This document shows positions 44,969 through 57,045 of a stretch of 64,000 nt of DNA, in pieces. The translations under genes and the position numbers were made by a program. The stretch spans positions 308,593 to 372,592 of the forward strand of contig DF239027.1 of assembly GCA_000507305.1 (NCBI GenBank), read 5' to 3'. The first letter of the stretch is position 1. The number at the start of each line of letters is the position of its first letter. This DNA is from Breviolum minutum Mf 1.05b.01. Taxonomy: Eukaryota > Sar > Dinophyceae > Suessiales > Symbiodiniaceae. The notes below the pieces were generated by a model, which had not been told where the DNA came from, did not search any database, and was given only the letters and a program-made list of their open reading frames with translations.

Positions 44969-45796
44969 CGCTTCCATGGAGGGCATTGGCGGCGACATTG
45001 GCGGCTTTACCGGAGATCGTGGCTGTGGGGAAAGATGTGGAGCTGGCGACTTGGCCGGCGCCGCCGGCGCCGATGGATTCAATGTCCCTTCACCCTATCA
45101 TGATCCGAAGCCTCAACAATGGCCAGTTGAACTCGGATCCCTTCAATCTGAGGGCCGAGGAGATGGCCATGCAGGACTGTGTGATTTAGTTTCTATGGCA
45201 TTCTATGGCTATTTGGGTGAATTATACACCGACATCACAGAGGGTTTAACAGGTTTTTTGTTCAGGGTTTTTCCTGGTTGGTGAGTTCTTGTGATGGGCC
45301 CAGATCTCTCAGATCTATAACTGCAAAACTATTCTCAGTACGTTACCAGGGATCATGAGCTACCACTCTGATGCCTTGAAACCAGGGAGATTGAGATCCT
45401 GTGATCCTATTTTATGTCTATTCAGTCGGATGCTGAAGGAAGATGAAAGAGATTACCTTTCTCGATGTTCTTGCTCAACAAGAATAGAGAAAAACATTTG
45501 AAAAATGAACAACCTCGAACCTTGGGGGAAAAAAAGAGGCCCCTTGCAGATAGGTAGTGTGGCACTTTAGATCGGTTCCAACCATCTTCTCACCCTTTTT
45601 TTTGGGGTGGAGGTGGGGGTAAACACCAGACCATCCCAGGTGCCATGGGTGGGAAAGAAATCCTCCACCAGGACTGTTGTTTAGGCCTGGAGATTCGTCG
45701 AACGTGGTCGGAGCAAGAGTTGGTACGTTCCTTTGGGGGCCAGATGCCCCCAGGAACTCCTGATGGAGACCTTGACTGGACCTTCAAGGGAAATTG
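44969..45796 (+). CDS. Candidate two-exon fragment, product unrecognised
   Basis: Exon one (start uncertain, end 45174) is GC-rich and codes for LAATLAALPEIVAVGKDVEL followed by a Pro-rich turn and SLHPIMIRSLNNGQLNSDPF. It ends AEEMAMQ at a GA donor in phase 0. Exon two (45630-45796) starts after ACCAG in phase 0 and reads EILHQDCCLGLEIRRTWSEQ and then PPGTPDGDLDWTF, ending at a GT donor. Base composition stands out from the AT-rich flanks. Both other frames of exon one are also open, so the frame call rests on the phase match. No family recognised; it may continue into the exons near 47-48 kb. Confidence 0.5.
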
Positions 45797-47390
45797 GTAG
45801 CGGCCGGTTGGGCTGGGGGGTTGTTGGTAGAAGGTTGGAAAAATGGAGAGTTGGGCAGTTTTTGGAGGGAGAAATGTGATGGGGTAAGTGGATATGGATG
45901 GATTTGGAGCATGTTTATATTTCATTGCCTGATTGTGGGGATAGTAGACATCCCAAAACAGACAGTCATTTTGCACAGAAGTTTGTTTCCAGCATTTGCA
46001 CCAAGCCCTGTTGGGAGAAAAGATATCCAGGATGGTGTTATATTCAGTACCAGGTTATCTCTTGATACTTTAATTTTCATTGTTTCGATATGATTACTGA
46101 ACAACGGGACTCTGAACATTCTGAACAAGATCCTAACCTTTATTTTGTTTTGTTTCAAATTTCTGATGGTTGCTGTGTCGCACAAGTGTTGTACACAATG
46201 GAGCCCTTGGCAGATCTCACAGTGCATCAAACAACCCCTTGCAAGAGACTTAATAATAATCAATAATAATAGACATCAGCTACTTTAGGATACTTTACTA
46301 TTCCTTTTTTGTACATGTCGTGTTTGTGAGTCAGTATGCCCAGCAGCTACCATTCTGCACATGCCATCTTTTACGTCTAATATTAAAATAACAATAATGC
46401 AATGCATCCCATGCGCACCTGCGTTTGTGTACATGCTTGCTGGTGGCCCCATCTTTGCAGGGCTACTTCCAATGAATATAGTGCAAGGGGATTCCGGAGA
46501 ATGATTTGTGATATATCAATATGATATTCATGCATGAATGTATGCAGAATTGAAGCAATATCAATGGGCAGGTTCTTCAAAAATGAGGCGTATCGAATTG
46601 GCTTTACCTATCATCAGTTACATTCTTCAACTTACGTGGGCCGTTGGGCCATTCCCTCCCCAGCTAAAGTGCCCCTTTTTGGTCCCATCACCTCGGAAGT
46701 AGGGGTGATAAATTCGAAACGCATTCTGAATGGTTTTCTGAGGGGGCTGCAGGCGGGGGGGGGGGGCTGGGAAGTTCTATGAATTCAAGGGGCCTTCTTC
46801 AACTCCCATGCTTTTTTTGGTTTGCCGTTCTCCGAGGAATGTTCGAAACATGGGATGGAACGCTGACTTGTGTACAGGTTGTCCGCGTGCCACTTGTGAG
46901 AGGTGTCGATGATGCTGCATTACAACACACACTTACCCAGACAATCCTTTGCCACTAGCGCCAAGATGTTGGAAGTTTTGTCCTATTTCTATCATCACCC
47001 ACAATGACACCTTGAGCAATGCATACTTGTTCCACAATGTTGATCCAGTCTCCATCCGTATGAAGCCTTTCATGTGTCACAACATGTTTCACAGGTTGCA
47101 TCCGATGCATCCTAGATTTACTTTGTCAAGAGTTTGACACCAACCAGGTTCAACAACCATCAACATTTAAGAACCCCCTCCTCTCATTTTCCAAAGACCA
47201 AAGCAAAAATCCTTGAAGACAAGCTTTATTAATAGATGGTGTGTGTGTGTGTGTCTTTGCCATGACATGGCAATAAACATGATCATCACAACCTGATAAA
47301 CCAAGGTAAGGTGGTGAAGTCTCAAACATGGCTTCGATATTCCAGTGCTGCTCCAAGTGAATTCATCATTTTCTGTTGGCTTCCCTTCAG

Positions 47391-48414
47391 CGTCAATGAG
47401 GCGGTGAACCGTTACTTGGTGAAATGGATGCGAAGAGGAGTTGATGTTGGTTTATTGTGGTGTGTCTTATTGTTGTGGTTGACCTCCTGTACTCTTTCCA
47501 ATCCTTTTTGAATTCTTTTCATATCTTTGTGTGTGGTAGGATGTTCTAGTTGTGCTATTCAGACTCCATAACATAGACATAAACTCTATCTACTTATAGT
47601 ACGAGTCACTACATATTCGATATAGTTTTCCTTTGTTGCATAATATGTCTTGCAGTTTCGTGCCTTTTTAAACGACTGACTACTCGATCCACTTCTTCCG
47701 AGGTCATGTCAACATGCTCATGGAAAACGTGCGCGTGCTGGATCATCGCTTCAGTGTACGACTTCGCTTACCAGCTGAGCCAGGTCCAGGGGGCCCAACC
47801 AGCTGAAAGCACCGTTTCCCCCCAAAGAAAATGAAAGATGGCCTTAGGGATAAGATTAATCACATTTAATCACCCTTGATCCCTTAATAAGGTCTAAATT
47901 AAGGCCTTATGTCTTTTTGGAGGGGAGTGGCACTGGGAAGGTTCACCCCGATCAAGTTCACGAGTATATTTTTCAAATGAGTTGGTTCAATCACCAGCTA
48001 GCAACATATTAGAAGTTCCTTTGGCTCCTTGGGTTCGGGAAGATGATCGGATGATAAGTGAAGATTTTTGAAACCCATTCTTAGAGCCGTTTGCTGTTGG
48101 TACCCTGATTCAGGCACCATTTTCCCAGCGCTCTTCGCAAGCAACTACGATTGGAGTAGGAGTCCAAGTTTGTCTGAAAGCGATGTGTCTTCTTTCGTAG
48201 ATGGTGAATGTGGAGGGGCCGATGATGAAGATGAGAGCTGCGAATGGGATATTACATGGGATTGGGATGAGGTGGAGGAGCAGACGATATGTCAGACAGA
48301 TGAAGCTACTGTTTCTCCAGAGAACCTTGAGGAAAGCCTCAGGTCTGTGTGTGATATGCACTGCATTGATCGATCGTTCTCTCACGAGTTGCAGTTGTCG
48401 TGGGACGATAATGG
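47391..48414 (+). CDS. Candidate three-exon fragment with acidic C-terminal exon, product unrecognised
   Basis: Exons 47391-47437 (VNEAVNRYLVKWMRRG, GA donor), 47703-47783 (HVNMLMENVRVLDHRFSVRL, GT donor) and 48114-48414 join with matching phases (1 then 1). The last exon is acidic and Ser/Asp/Glu/Trp-rich (SLSESDVSSFVDGECGGADD, then WDITWDWDEVEEQ) and may end earlier at 48342 or at the GTGAGG donor after 48414. The intron before it contains a truncated family-2 element. Function unknown; the first two exons look like part of a folded helical or beta region and the last like a disordered acidic tail. Confidence 0.55.
47942..48001 (+). repeat. Family-2 foldback element, truncated
   Basis: Right portion with GGTTCAATCACCAGCTAG end, inside the intron 47784-48113 of the candidate gene. 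Confidence 0.65.
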
Positions 48415-48840
48415 GTGAGGTTCTATCTCTGAAAGCAAAGAGGAGTTTACAGGAAGGGCAAACGAATTTCCCAGAACTATAGTGCACATTTATATTTGTA
48501 TATATATTATAATTATACCTGTGGGATTATTTCATTAGTCAAAATCAACGACCTTTTTTTGTTTGAATTGAATTTGTCAATTGATTTCAATATATCTCAG
48601 TCAAAAATAGTTCTTGGGGATTCCGCCACTGGTGTTTTCAGCTGCAGATGCTGTGGACCTGTACAGTGTGACAGCCACGAAATGCATTTCCTGTTGGGAG
48701 TGCAGTTCAAGTGCATCAGAAAAGTTGTGTCTCGGTGTCCTGTCCTATGCGTTTCAACATCCTGGTGCTTTCTATCGCTGATTTGCCTTTCTGATCTATT
48801 GGTATATACATGATATACGGAGAGGTACATTGACAGACAA

Positions 48841-48902
48841 CGACAACAACAACAACAACGACGACGACGACGACAACAACGACAACAACAACGACAACAA
48901 GA
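48841..48902. repeat. (ACA/ACG)n microsatellite
   Basis: Mixed CAA and CGA trinucleotides over about 60 bp. Confidence 0.93.
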
Positions 48903-49651
48903 AGATCAAGTAGAACATGAACATCTTCTAACTGCCCTGCTTAGTTTTCGTAAATATTTTCAACACGCTGTTGATGCTCCACGTGATCCAACCAGGCCCT
49001 TCGCTGGAGGACGGTGGAAGATTTTGAGGACGGCCGGGTCATAGCAGGCTCCTCGTTGCTTCTTTCTTAATAGCCAGGTAATGCAAGGTATTACCCAAGA
49101 GTGCTGATGTTTTTCCATGTTTTTCCAGGGTAGGAAGTGAAGTGGAAGTGATGCATTTGCCAAATTTTTGCCAACTTGACAAATACTATTTCAGACATGT
49201 GCTCTTGACAAAACGACTATAAACAGGAATGATTCCGCATTCCAAATATTTCTGGGCACTTGGTTGAATTACGCGAGTGATCATCCAACTTGATGGTTTA
49301 TAGTGTTCAGTCATGACCTAAAGGAGCTGTGGATGTGTGTCCCAGATTCTAGGTTGCCTCTCAGAAGATGCAGGATTGCAAAAACAAAAACGTAAAACAG
49401 AAACCAAAGTTTGCTCCAAGACAGCAATTTTCATGGCATTTGTTGGTTGATATTTTTTAAAATGATAATGACACTTAGTTATTTAAGGTGACCCTGCATA
49501 TTTGAAGCCTTAAAACACGGTGGTTTTTTCTTTGTTGTGCCTTCAGGATTGTCCTTTGAGTTGTTTCCTCATCGAAAAAGCCCTTTCCCTCAATGACATC
49601 AATTTGGTGTCCATGGTTGGGACTCTTAAACTCGGTTGTTTCGCCGAAACA

Positions 49652-49696
49652 GCCGGAAAATTTCCGGGCCCCAGGCCCGGGAAAAAACCGGAAATT
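49652..49696. repeat. GC-rich nested hairpin
   Basis: CCGGAAAATTTCCGG followed by GGCCCCAGGCCCGGG and ACCGGAAAT: overlapping inverted repeats that can pair in two ways. Unknown role. Confidence 0.6.
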
Positions 49697-49730
49697 CTCA
49701 AAAAAAATTAAGAAGGGAAATTTGCAATAC

Positions 49731-49860
49731 TACTGTTGATGGTTCAGAAAACCAGTAAACTCACTAGTTGAGGTTGGGAGTTTATCTACCATTATTTACG
49801 TTGGGTTTTTGTTGCATCCCAGGTGGTTTTCTCGCCGGATTTCTGAACCATCAACAGTAT
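49731..49860. repeat. Family-4 foldback element, near-perfect
   Basis: TACTGTTGATGGTTCAGAAA against TTTCTGAACCATCAACAGTA. Confidence 0.88.
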
Positions 49861-50957
49861 CTACTCTCCCGGAGTGAATTTGTTGAGTCGCAGATATATG
49901 GATGGCTAACCCTGGGGAAGTCAGAAGGTTGTGGTCGTTGAAAGTTATGAATTTTTCACCAATACATGTGAGGCATGCACCATGAAACTTCCCAAGTCTT
50001 TTTTCATTATTGACGTTTTTTGCATGCGGCAAAAGTGTGGGAATTGCCATAGGTTTTTCTACGTTAAGGAGGTTCACCCGTTAATATCCATGTCCAAAAT
50101 ATGGGCTCAGGGATCAAAATCTCGACCTCGCCAACTAGCTATGAAAGAATGCTTGTTTCTGCATGCTCCCCCCTTGCAATTTTTTCAAGTTCACTCCCCT
50201 GGAAGCAATGTATGTAGATATATAGCTGCTATATTTGCAAAACTACTGCAGATAATAAATTCATGTTGCCAAAAAAATTGCCATCCACAAAATTTCTTGC
50301 CTTTGTTTCAAAACGGTTTTCCCCTAAAAGCCTTGAACGGGGCCTTGGCCTCAGGTCTACTGGCAACTCCTTGGCCTCGCGACCGATCGATCGGATAAAG
50401 CCTGGCACATGTGCCTTTTCCGGGAGGAAATCGATGGCAAGTCGATGGGGGACCCACAAGTTGGAAGGGACGGCATTTCTAAAGGGTCCCATGTACTATA
50501 GGTAGGTACTTGTTGGTAGATGTTGAGATAGCAATTTGGAAAATGGTTTTATCAGAAAGTTGGGGAAATTGGAATGAAAGGATGGAACATAATCAAAAAG
50601 TATATTCAAGAAATGATGGTTTGAGAGAGTGTCATCAGGATACTGCAGATGAATGTTTCACTGGCTCAACATTCCGGCTTCACGCCAGCAAAATCATGGA
50701 AAGACTCAGGGTCCAGGTCATATTCAAAAATTGCGCTGACACAAGAATATGCCCTCCTTTGAAACAGCAGTGTTTGTAGGAAGCAATTCTGTTTGGTAAT
50801 GTAGGCATGTAGATATAAACAATAAAACATATGGATTCATTGTATATAATTTCACATGCATGTAAGAGAAAACATATCATATCATAGATTCAATAGATAC
50901 ACGCCAGATATGTATGGTGTAAAGGATAGGTTGTATATGGTTATATTCTATTTGTAG

Positions 50958-51233
50958 GGCAACACTTCATACACAATCTGTCCAAACATCCGTTCATCCC
51001 AGCCATCATGACGGCCATTGGGCCTATGGCACGACCTACCGTTGCCGCCGTGGATCTAACGTATCCTTCGTCTCTCAAACTGCATGGGGAGTTGGCACCA
51101 AGCCATGATGGGCAGGTGATGTAAGCATGTTTCATCTCATTTGGGGAAGATGTTTGCAGCTTTTGCTGATTGATCGATCTGATTTTTGAGTTGAAACACC
51201 ATTCTAGCAAGCATTGAAGGTGTCAGAAAAGCG
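50958..51233 (+). CDS. Candidate two-exon fragment, product unrecognised
   Basis: Exon 50958-51115 follows TTTGTAG and encodes 52 codons (for example QHFIHNLSKHPFIPAIMTAI and VAAVDLTYPSSLKLHGEL) ending in a phase-0 GT donor. Exon 51208-51233 follows TTCTAG in phase 0 (QALKVSEKR) and ends at GTGAGG. The reading is strongly protein-like. No domain recognised. It may belong to the same plus-strand gene as the exons at 45-48 kb. Confidence 0.5.
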
Positions 51234-53043
51234 GTGAGGATCATTCAACAGTCAAGCCCTTGTTTGAAAGAAAGCGATGCCAAAACGAAGGAGCTGGGGG
51301 TTGTCATGACATCCTTTCAATATGTTTGTGTAGTGCCTTGAGGCCTTTGGAAGATTAGCACCACGTTCTAATTACTCATCCCTTGACATTTGTGTCAGGA
51401 TTTGGCGTTTGAAAACCATTGAATTCTTACTAGGATTAACCATCATCTAACAGAGTTTTGCACAGCGCACATGGATCTAACAGTGGTTTCACGCTGCCAA
51501 GTCTAAGACACTTGGATGACCTAAGAATAGAAGCCATTCAAAGCCACCAAGATTCTAATTTGAATGATGAATTTTGAAGAGAATGCTGGATTGTAGTGCC
51601 TAGACCAATTTGTAATGCAGCCATGTCATGGGATGTTTACACACCCCGAAAATGCTCCGGCAGTGCTTCTCTGAAGGTCAGCCAAATGGCGCAGCCATGC
51701 TATATCCAACCAGCAAGTGGCTGGCGCCTTAAGATAATCCGAACGTCTTTAACTTTCTTTCGCAGGAGGAAAGAACAGATACAAAACGACCAGGACATGG
51801 CAAAATCAAGATGTTTTTTTTGGAAGGTATGATGTTGGTATGAATCACTTCAAGGACACTCTATCAATTTACAGCATGCATGGGACCATGGGGAAAATGA
51901 TAAAATGATAAATATGATAACATGGCTTTTCAATCTTGAGGTGCTGGATTCTTGAAACTATCTAGCTACTGTGTGTGTTGAAGGGGAAACTCCTTAGCGA
52001 GAAATATGTACATTATATATATATATACATCATTATGTCTATATATATATAATAAAAAAAAGATATGATGTATGCGTATAACTCAATAAATCTTTATACG
52101 CATATGTATACATACACATCACAGGAATCTTATATACATATACATGACTTTACTTGTAGATAGGCTCGTCATCCTCCACGACCGGAACTCCAAAAACTTC
52201 ACTTCCTAAGGTCAGACCCAAAGCAGGAAGCCAGGCCATTTTGAGGAAACCTTGGGGAATCCACCCCATGAGATTTTCCGGGAATTCCCCATGGAAATTT
52301 CTGATGTTCCACTTGAAGTTGGGTATACCTAGAACTTTCAGGGTCAACCCTACAAAAGAAGGCCCAAATTCCAATCAAAACAAGGGTCATTTTGGTTCTA
52401 GGTGTATACATATGGGGATGTTTGAGGAAAGAACCATTTTTTAATTTGTTCCATGATTCCATGATTTGGAATCGTCCAAAAGAAGTGTTAGCAGTTTGTA
52501 TAAGTAGATGTTTTGAGGTTTTGGTATATAATTTCGTTGCAGATGTTTCTTGGACAGTTTATTAGAGTTGGTCGGCAACCTGGTGGCAAATCATATTCTG
52601 TCTATACATGGTGGATGGTCAGATTCATAGCGGTTTTATACCATTGTGAGATACTATACAGACATATCAAATAGGTGTCATTTTGCAAAAAATACTCTTT
52701 TTTTTAACACATTCTTGATTGCCTGTATCTTTTTTGAGAGTTCTATTTAGACTGGCACCTGTGTGTGGTCAAGAAATCAAGCAGGTTTTCAAGCAACTTG
52801 GAAGGTGTTACACAGTTACACATGATTGGATCGGGTGAAACATGACAGGACCTCAGCAAACAGCACGACTGATGCGATTTCATTCTATATGTTACTTCCT
52901 GCAAGCTTCTCAAAAGTGAATCCTGCGACACCTTTCAGAAGAAAGAAATAGATTCATTGATTCCTTCAATGGTTTTCATAGAAAGTTTCCACGAATTGTT
53001 CAAAGCCAATCATCACCAATCCGACCAAAGTGGATGGCTGTAG
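51234..53043. other. No gene recognised
   Basis: AT-rich, with TA-repeat tracts near 52015-52060. Nothing supportable. Confidence 0.55.
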
Positions 53044-53116
53044 GTGCATCGACCTTTGCTGTTCTTGGTGACCATGGCAGCATCAAGGCGGCTTGGAATC
53101 GTCAGACCATCATCAG
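53044..53116 (+). CDS. Candidate exon, product unrecognised
   Basis: GCTGTAG acceptor, two leading bases, then 23 codons ASTFAVLGDHGSIKAAWNRQ and TII, followed by a GTTGCA donor. FAVLGDHGS faintly recalls the FDGHGG motif of PP2C phosphatases, but the order of residues differs and I do not assign it. Confidence 0.35.
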
Positions 53117-53314
53117 GTTGCATTTTTTGTTGTGTGTTTGCCAAATGAAGGAGAGATGTTTGTAGAATTTGTCTTTGATTCTTTTTTGATGGAAAAAGAT
53201 ACTATTGGAATTCATTGAATTGGAAAATTGAGGAGAGAAACTCGATTTGGTGTGATTTTGTAAATGGGCCATATTCAATTTCGGAGTCAGCTTTTTCAAA
53301 ATCAGCATTTTGGG

Positions 53315-53418
53315 TACTCCCCCGAAGTTTAACATAGCCCCTGAAAATGATGGTTCAAAGACTACCTTCCTTTTGGGATGGCAAAATTTCAGGGGCTATG
53401 TTACACTTCAAGGGAGTA
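53315..53418. repeat. Family-3 foldback element, first of a close pair
   Basis: TACTCCCCCGAAGTTTAACA to TGTTACACTTCAAGGGAGTA. Confidence 0.87.
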
Positions 53419-53649
53419 TTAGTATCCATTTTAAGTTTTCGCGGCTGTAGATTTATGTTTGCTTCAAAAAGGAACCTTGCTTCACACCCGCGTTGAGGCG
53501 AAGATCTTTGCAAGCTCGGATACTTTGCAGAGCACAGGCGCGTCGGTTGTGGGTACAGGCGCAGGTGAATAAGAAGGAAATATATGTTCCTCAAAAAATT
53601 CAGGGAGGAAATGCAGGTTGGTTAGAACAAAAGCTTGACAAATATGATC

Positions 53650-53754
53650 TACTCCCTGGAAGTGTAACATAGCCCCTGAAAAATGATGGTTCGAAGACTA
53701 CCTTCCTTTTGGGATGGCAAAATTTCAGGGGCTATGTTACCCTTTGGGGGAGTA
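53650..53754. repeat. Family-3 foldback element, second of a close pair
   Basis: TACTCCCTGGAAGTGTAACA to the AGTA end; the centre is almost identical to the copy 0.33 kb upstream. Confidence 0.87.
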
Positions 53755-54060
53755 TTTATCCAGATGGTTTTTTTTGTAAAAGAAAGGAAGTTTTTTCCAT
53801 TCACACAATCATATAGGATTTACCAATTGGGTTGGTTGAATTCCTAGACGTTATCCACTTGAACCTATGCGCCGTCAGTTTGTGATGCTATCTTTATTTG
53901 TGTATGTGTTGAGCCACATGAGGATACTTCACAAATTAGATTATTAGATCGAATCATATCAATTTGATTATTAATTCATGACATATTGTACTCAACATCA
54001 ATAAATACAATACTTAACTTCAATATGTTTTTACATGTAAAGTTTCCTTAATATTGAATG

Positions 54061-54199
54061 ATACTGTTGATGGTTCAGAAATTCCCATCCCCAACCACCG
54101 TTTGGATGGTGTTAAAAAAAAACCCTGTAAAACAAAGGGATAAAACTTACCAACCTCACCTCAACTGGTGAGTTTACCGGATTTCTGGTTGCCATCAAC
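54061..54199. repeat. Family-4 foldback element
   Basis: ATACTGTTGATGGTTCAGAA left arm; the right arm GGTTGCCATCAAC lacks the terminal AGTAT. Confidence 0.78.
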
Positions 54200-54663
54200 G
54201 CGTAGCTTCCGCAAGGCTGAGGACGACGCCTTTGTTCCAACTGATTCTCAGGTGGTTCCCCGGTGGCAGATTTGAAACCCCTTGCCGTTTGCCCCGAGGG
54301 TTTGAAGTTTCACCACACTTGGCGATTTGTTTGGTTGGGTTTGGTTTCCCCGATTTTTTGACATGGCATCAACCACCAAATTCTGATAACTCATGTTGAT
54401 CCATTTTGTAGAACCAGCCCTAATATAGGAGAAAAAGAAGTTTCCCAAGATAGCTGGATGTTGTTGGGGCGATCTTGTGATGCTGTTAAAACTGAAGGAA
54501 TGTGAATGCGTGAGATGAAATGCTTCAGGACTTTGTGAGCTCTCAAAGTACCACTGAGGACTAGCCGACTAGCCATTCTTTTGGCTAAGCCTCATGCCAT
54601 TCTGATTGTGGTATTGTGGTCAAGGTCAAATTGCCTTTTAACAACGTCAATGAGAAATGACAG

Positions 54664-54822
54664 ATTTTGTTCGCAATACTGGAATCCCGATGCTCCCTCG
54701 TTACTGCCTTGTCTATTTGTTTATATATCCTACCACAACCGCAACACCGTTGACACCATCTTTGGAGTTTCCCAGGACATATCCATTGGAGAGCCGGAAG
54801 CAAGCCCAGAGATAGTCCCTTG
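54664..54822 (+). CDS. Candidate exon, product unrecognised
   Basis: Acceptor GACAG, a 159-nt open stretch and a GTGAGA donor. It encodes FCSQYWNPDAPSLLPCLFVY followed by ISYHNRNTVDTIFGVSQDIS and an acidic end. Residues 12-23 are hydrophobic enough for a buried strand or short membrane-associated helix. No family recognised. Confidence 0.45.
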
Positions 54823-55167
54823 GTGAGAACTTATCAAAGCTGGACGGATTTCGTCCTCAAACTTGGCAATGTTTTTTTCCAGCAACCAGTGAAGTTCCAA
54901 TTTTGAGTCAGCCCCAGTTTTTCTCAGCAGCTTGGTGACTAAGAGATGGTTGAAAATATGATGATGCTGATTTTTCTTTGACAAGGATATTGTTCTGCAA
55001 GTCAGAGAGTGTTTTTGATCATTTTTTCCAAGTTTCAAACTGATGTCCCCAAATCTTGAAGTGATTCCAATGATTCACATTCATGGCTGATGCTGCACCA
55101 GGAGCCTGAAGATACGTTGTCCACAACGCAGGACACTTGGATCTCCAGCATCATGAAGAGATGTGGA

Positions 55168-55264
55168 TGTTTCCAAAAATAGGGGTACCCCAAAATGGAT
55201 GGTTTATAATGGAAACCCCTATTAGAATGGATGATTTGGGGATACCATTATTTTTGGAAACACC
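55168..55264. repeat. Family-5 foldback element
   Basis: GTTTCCAAAAATAGGGGTAC at the left; GATACCATTATTTTTGGAAA at the right. One frame reads FPKIGVPQNGWFIM, a peptide I recall as a recurrent artefact in Symbiodiniaceae gene sets (memory only). Confidence 0.82.
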
Positions 55265-55386
55265 CATGTCATTCCCTGATAGCTTTGCTGCCTTCTGCGA
55301 TGCCAGGACTTTCTGGCAGGTCTTGGTTTGACGCCAAAGCAGCTTTGGAAGGCTCTGACAAGATGTGAAAGATTGTTACTGACCTG

Positions 55387-55692
55387 ACCTAATGTGTTAG
55401 TTGATATGGGTTTATTGACCCCTTAGTTACCTGAAGTCCATCCGATAACCAAAAGGATCCAGATGTTTGTGTTGATCCATTAAAGGACAAGTTCAAAACT
55501 AGGTGGTGGCAACTCAAATAGTTTATATTTTCACCCCTACCTGGGAAATGATCCAATGGCACGTATTTCAATTTGTCCCCTTACTTCCACACGGAATGTG
55601 TGGTAGTAGCGCCGCCTCGGATTGCGCCTCGGAGTAAAGGAAAAAAAAGAATTTGACTAATATTTTTCAAAGGGGTTGAAACCACCAACTAG
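55387..55692 (+). repeat. Second copy of the duplicated segment; its family-2 element carries a 94-bp insertion
   Basis: 55387-55498 repeats 17021-17132. The foldback element (55499-55692) is split by a GC-rich insert at about 55558-55651 ending in AAAAAAAAG, between ATCCAAT and AATTTGACTAA. Confidence 0.85.
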
Positions 55693-55793
55693 GTTAATAT
55701 GTCCTAATTTTTTTTAATGGCCTGGTGCTGCCACTGGTATTACTCCATGAGGAACAACATCCATTGATTTGGATTTAGATGCTGCAAAATCCC

Positions 55794-56193
55794 ATGGATT
55801 TTTTGGAGGAAAAACTTGCAAAGAAGGCAAATCTATGCGAATCTTGCAAAAGCGCAGTCGATTCGGTGCAGGTCGAAAAGTTTTGGTCTATCAGTGGAGA
55901 GCGCGTGCCTCCCGTCTCTAGGCAGGGGCAAAGCTACCGTTATCCTTTTGGGTCAGATGATGTTGATTTCGCACTGAAAAGACACCAACTTGTACCATTT
56001 TTCCAAGCCCTTGTGTTGTGTTGGTGCAGTTAAATCTTGAAATTACATCTAAAAAACACCTCTGTGCTGCAGGTGTCAAATGGTCGCAGACTATCTGCAA
56101 ACAGACGTTGGTCTGGCTTCGGAGCAATTGGCTAGGACCCAGCAGAGTTTAGACTGGAAATCTCCGAAAGAAGTCCTGTACGACCGAGTCTAA
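55794..56193 (+). CDS. Candidate terminal exon pair of a plus-strand gene, product unrecognised
   Basis: Exon ending at 55921 (GC donor; internal CTGCAG-type acceptors make its start uncertain, somewhere from 55794 to 55872) encodes LCESCKSAVDSVQVEKFW and then SISGERVPPVSR. Exon 56073-56193 follows GCTGCAG, matches in phase, and reads CQMVADYLQTDVGLASEQLA and onward to a TAA stop. The final 39 residues form a plausible amphipathic helix and a charged tail. A CxxC pair in the first exon could bind metal. No product recognised. The sequence after the stop would be 3' UTR. Confidence 0.5.
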
Positions 56194-56676
56194 AGTACTT
56201 TTGGAGATGTATGGAGATGTGTTTTTTCAAAAAGAATCCTCACCAAAAAGATATATCCGCCTTTTTGTTTCGTTTTGACGTTTCTGAAATCATTTCTACT
56301 AGGTACTTGCCCTAACTCGTGCCACCCTACCAAAACTCGTGCCATTCTGCGTGCCCGCAGGGTTTTGTCAGGTTTTGTTGATTTTGTGTTTTTTTTAATG
56401 TTGCATGATGTGCTTAAAGTCTGCGTGCCCGCAGTGTTTGGTGAGGGCTGAAAGTGCTGTCATCAATCACTATGCGGGAGACTTTGAAATATATATGTTC
56501 AAAGGAAGTTTAGGAGTCAAACGTCCGACAATATGGACAGATGAAAAGCAGAGAAGGGAAAGAGTTAGAAGAAAGCAGATACGGGTGCGCGAAATTTTAA
56601 GAAAGTCGTGAAACATCGCGTTTTTACCTTGTGATTGGCGCAGAAAAAAGGGAAAGGTTGCCAGATGCAGAGCCTG

Positions 56677-56720
56677 GATCTCGTTCCCATCTCGTTCCGA
56701 TCTCGTTCAGCATCTCGTTC
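56677..56720. repeat. Short tandem repeat of ATCTCGTTC
   Basis: Four degenerate copies of ATCTCGTTC in a row. Confidence 0.8.
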
Positions 56721-56754
56721 TGATTCCTTCTTCTCTGAAATTTTCCATGCTGTC

Positions 56755-57045
56755 GTTGGTGTGAGAGTTGGAACGAATTTTCTTTGTGTTTTACACAGTG
56801 TGCGAATGGTTTTGTTAAGGTTTGGTGATATCAGTGGATGTGCTGAATGAGCCGTGCACAGTGTGATTTGCTGTTGGTGGCATGAGAGTCGGATTGGGTT
56901 TTCTATGGTTTTCTGTGTGTTTTACAACACTGTGGGTTTGGTTTTGTTTAGATTTGGTGATGCCAGTGGATGTGCTGAATGAGCCGTGCACAGTGTGATT
57001 TGCTGTTGGTGGCGCAAGTTTTGGCGATGGCGTGAGATTCGGTTT
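56755..57045. repeat. Tandem duplication with period about 132 bp
   Basis: GTGGATGTGCTGAATGAGCC and neighbouring text occur at 56835 and again 132 bp later, with a partial third copy. No gene recognised in it. Confidence 0.85.

Larger units (their letters stand above)
48415..50957. other. Largely non-coding
   Basis: Microsatellite, hairpin and family-4 element. A possible exon around 48642-48780 (DAVDLYSVTATKCISCWECS) follows TTTTCAG but its phase does not fit the neighbours. Confidence 0.5.

Noticed and set aside
53044..53116. PP2C phosphatase motif
   Set aside because: GDHGS does not match the DGHGG order; resemblance is too weak.
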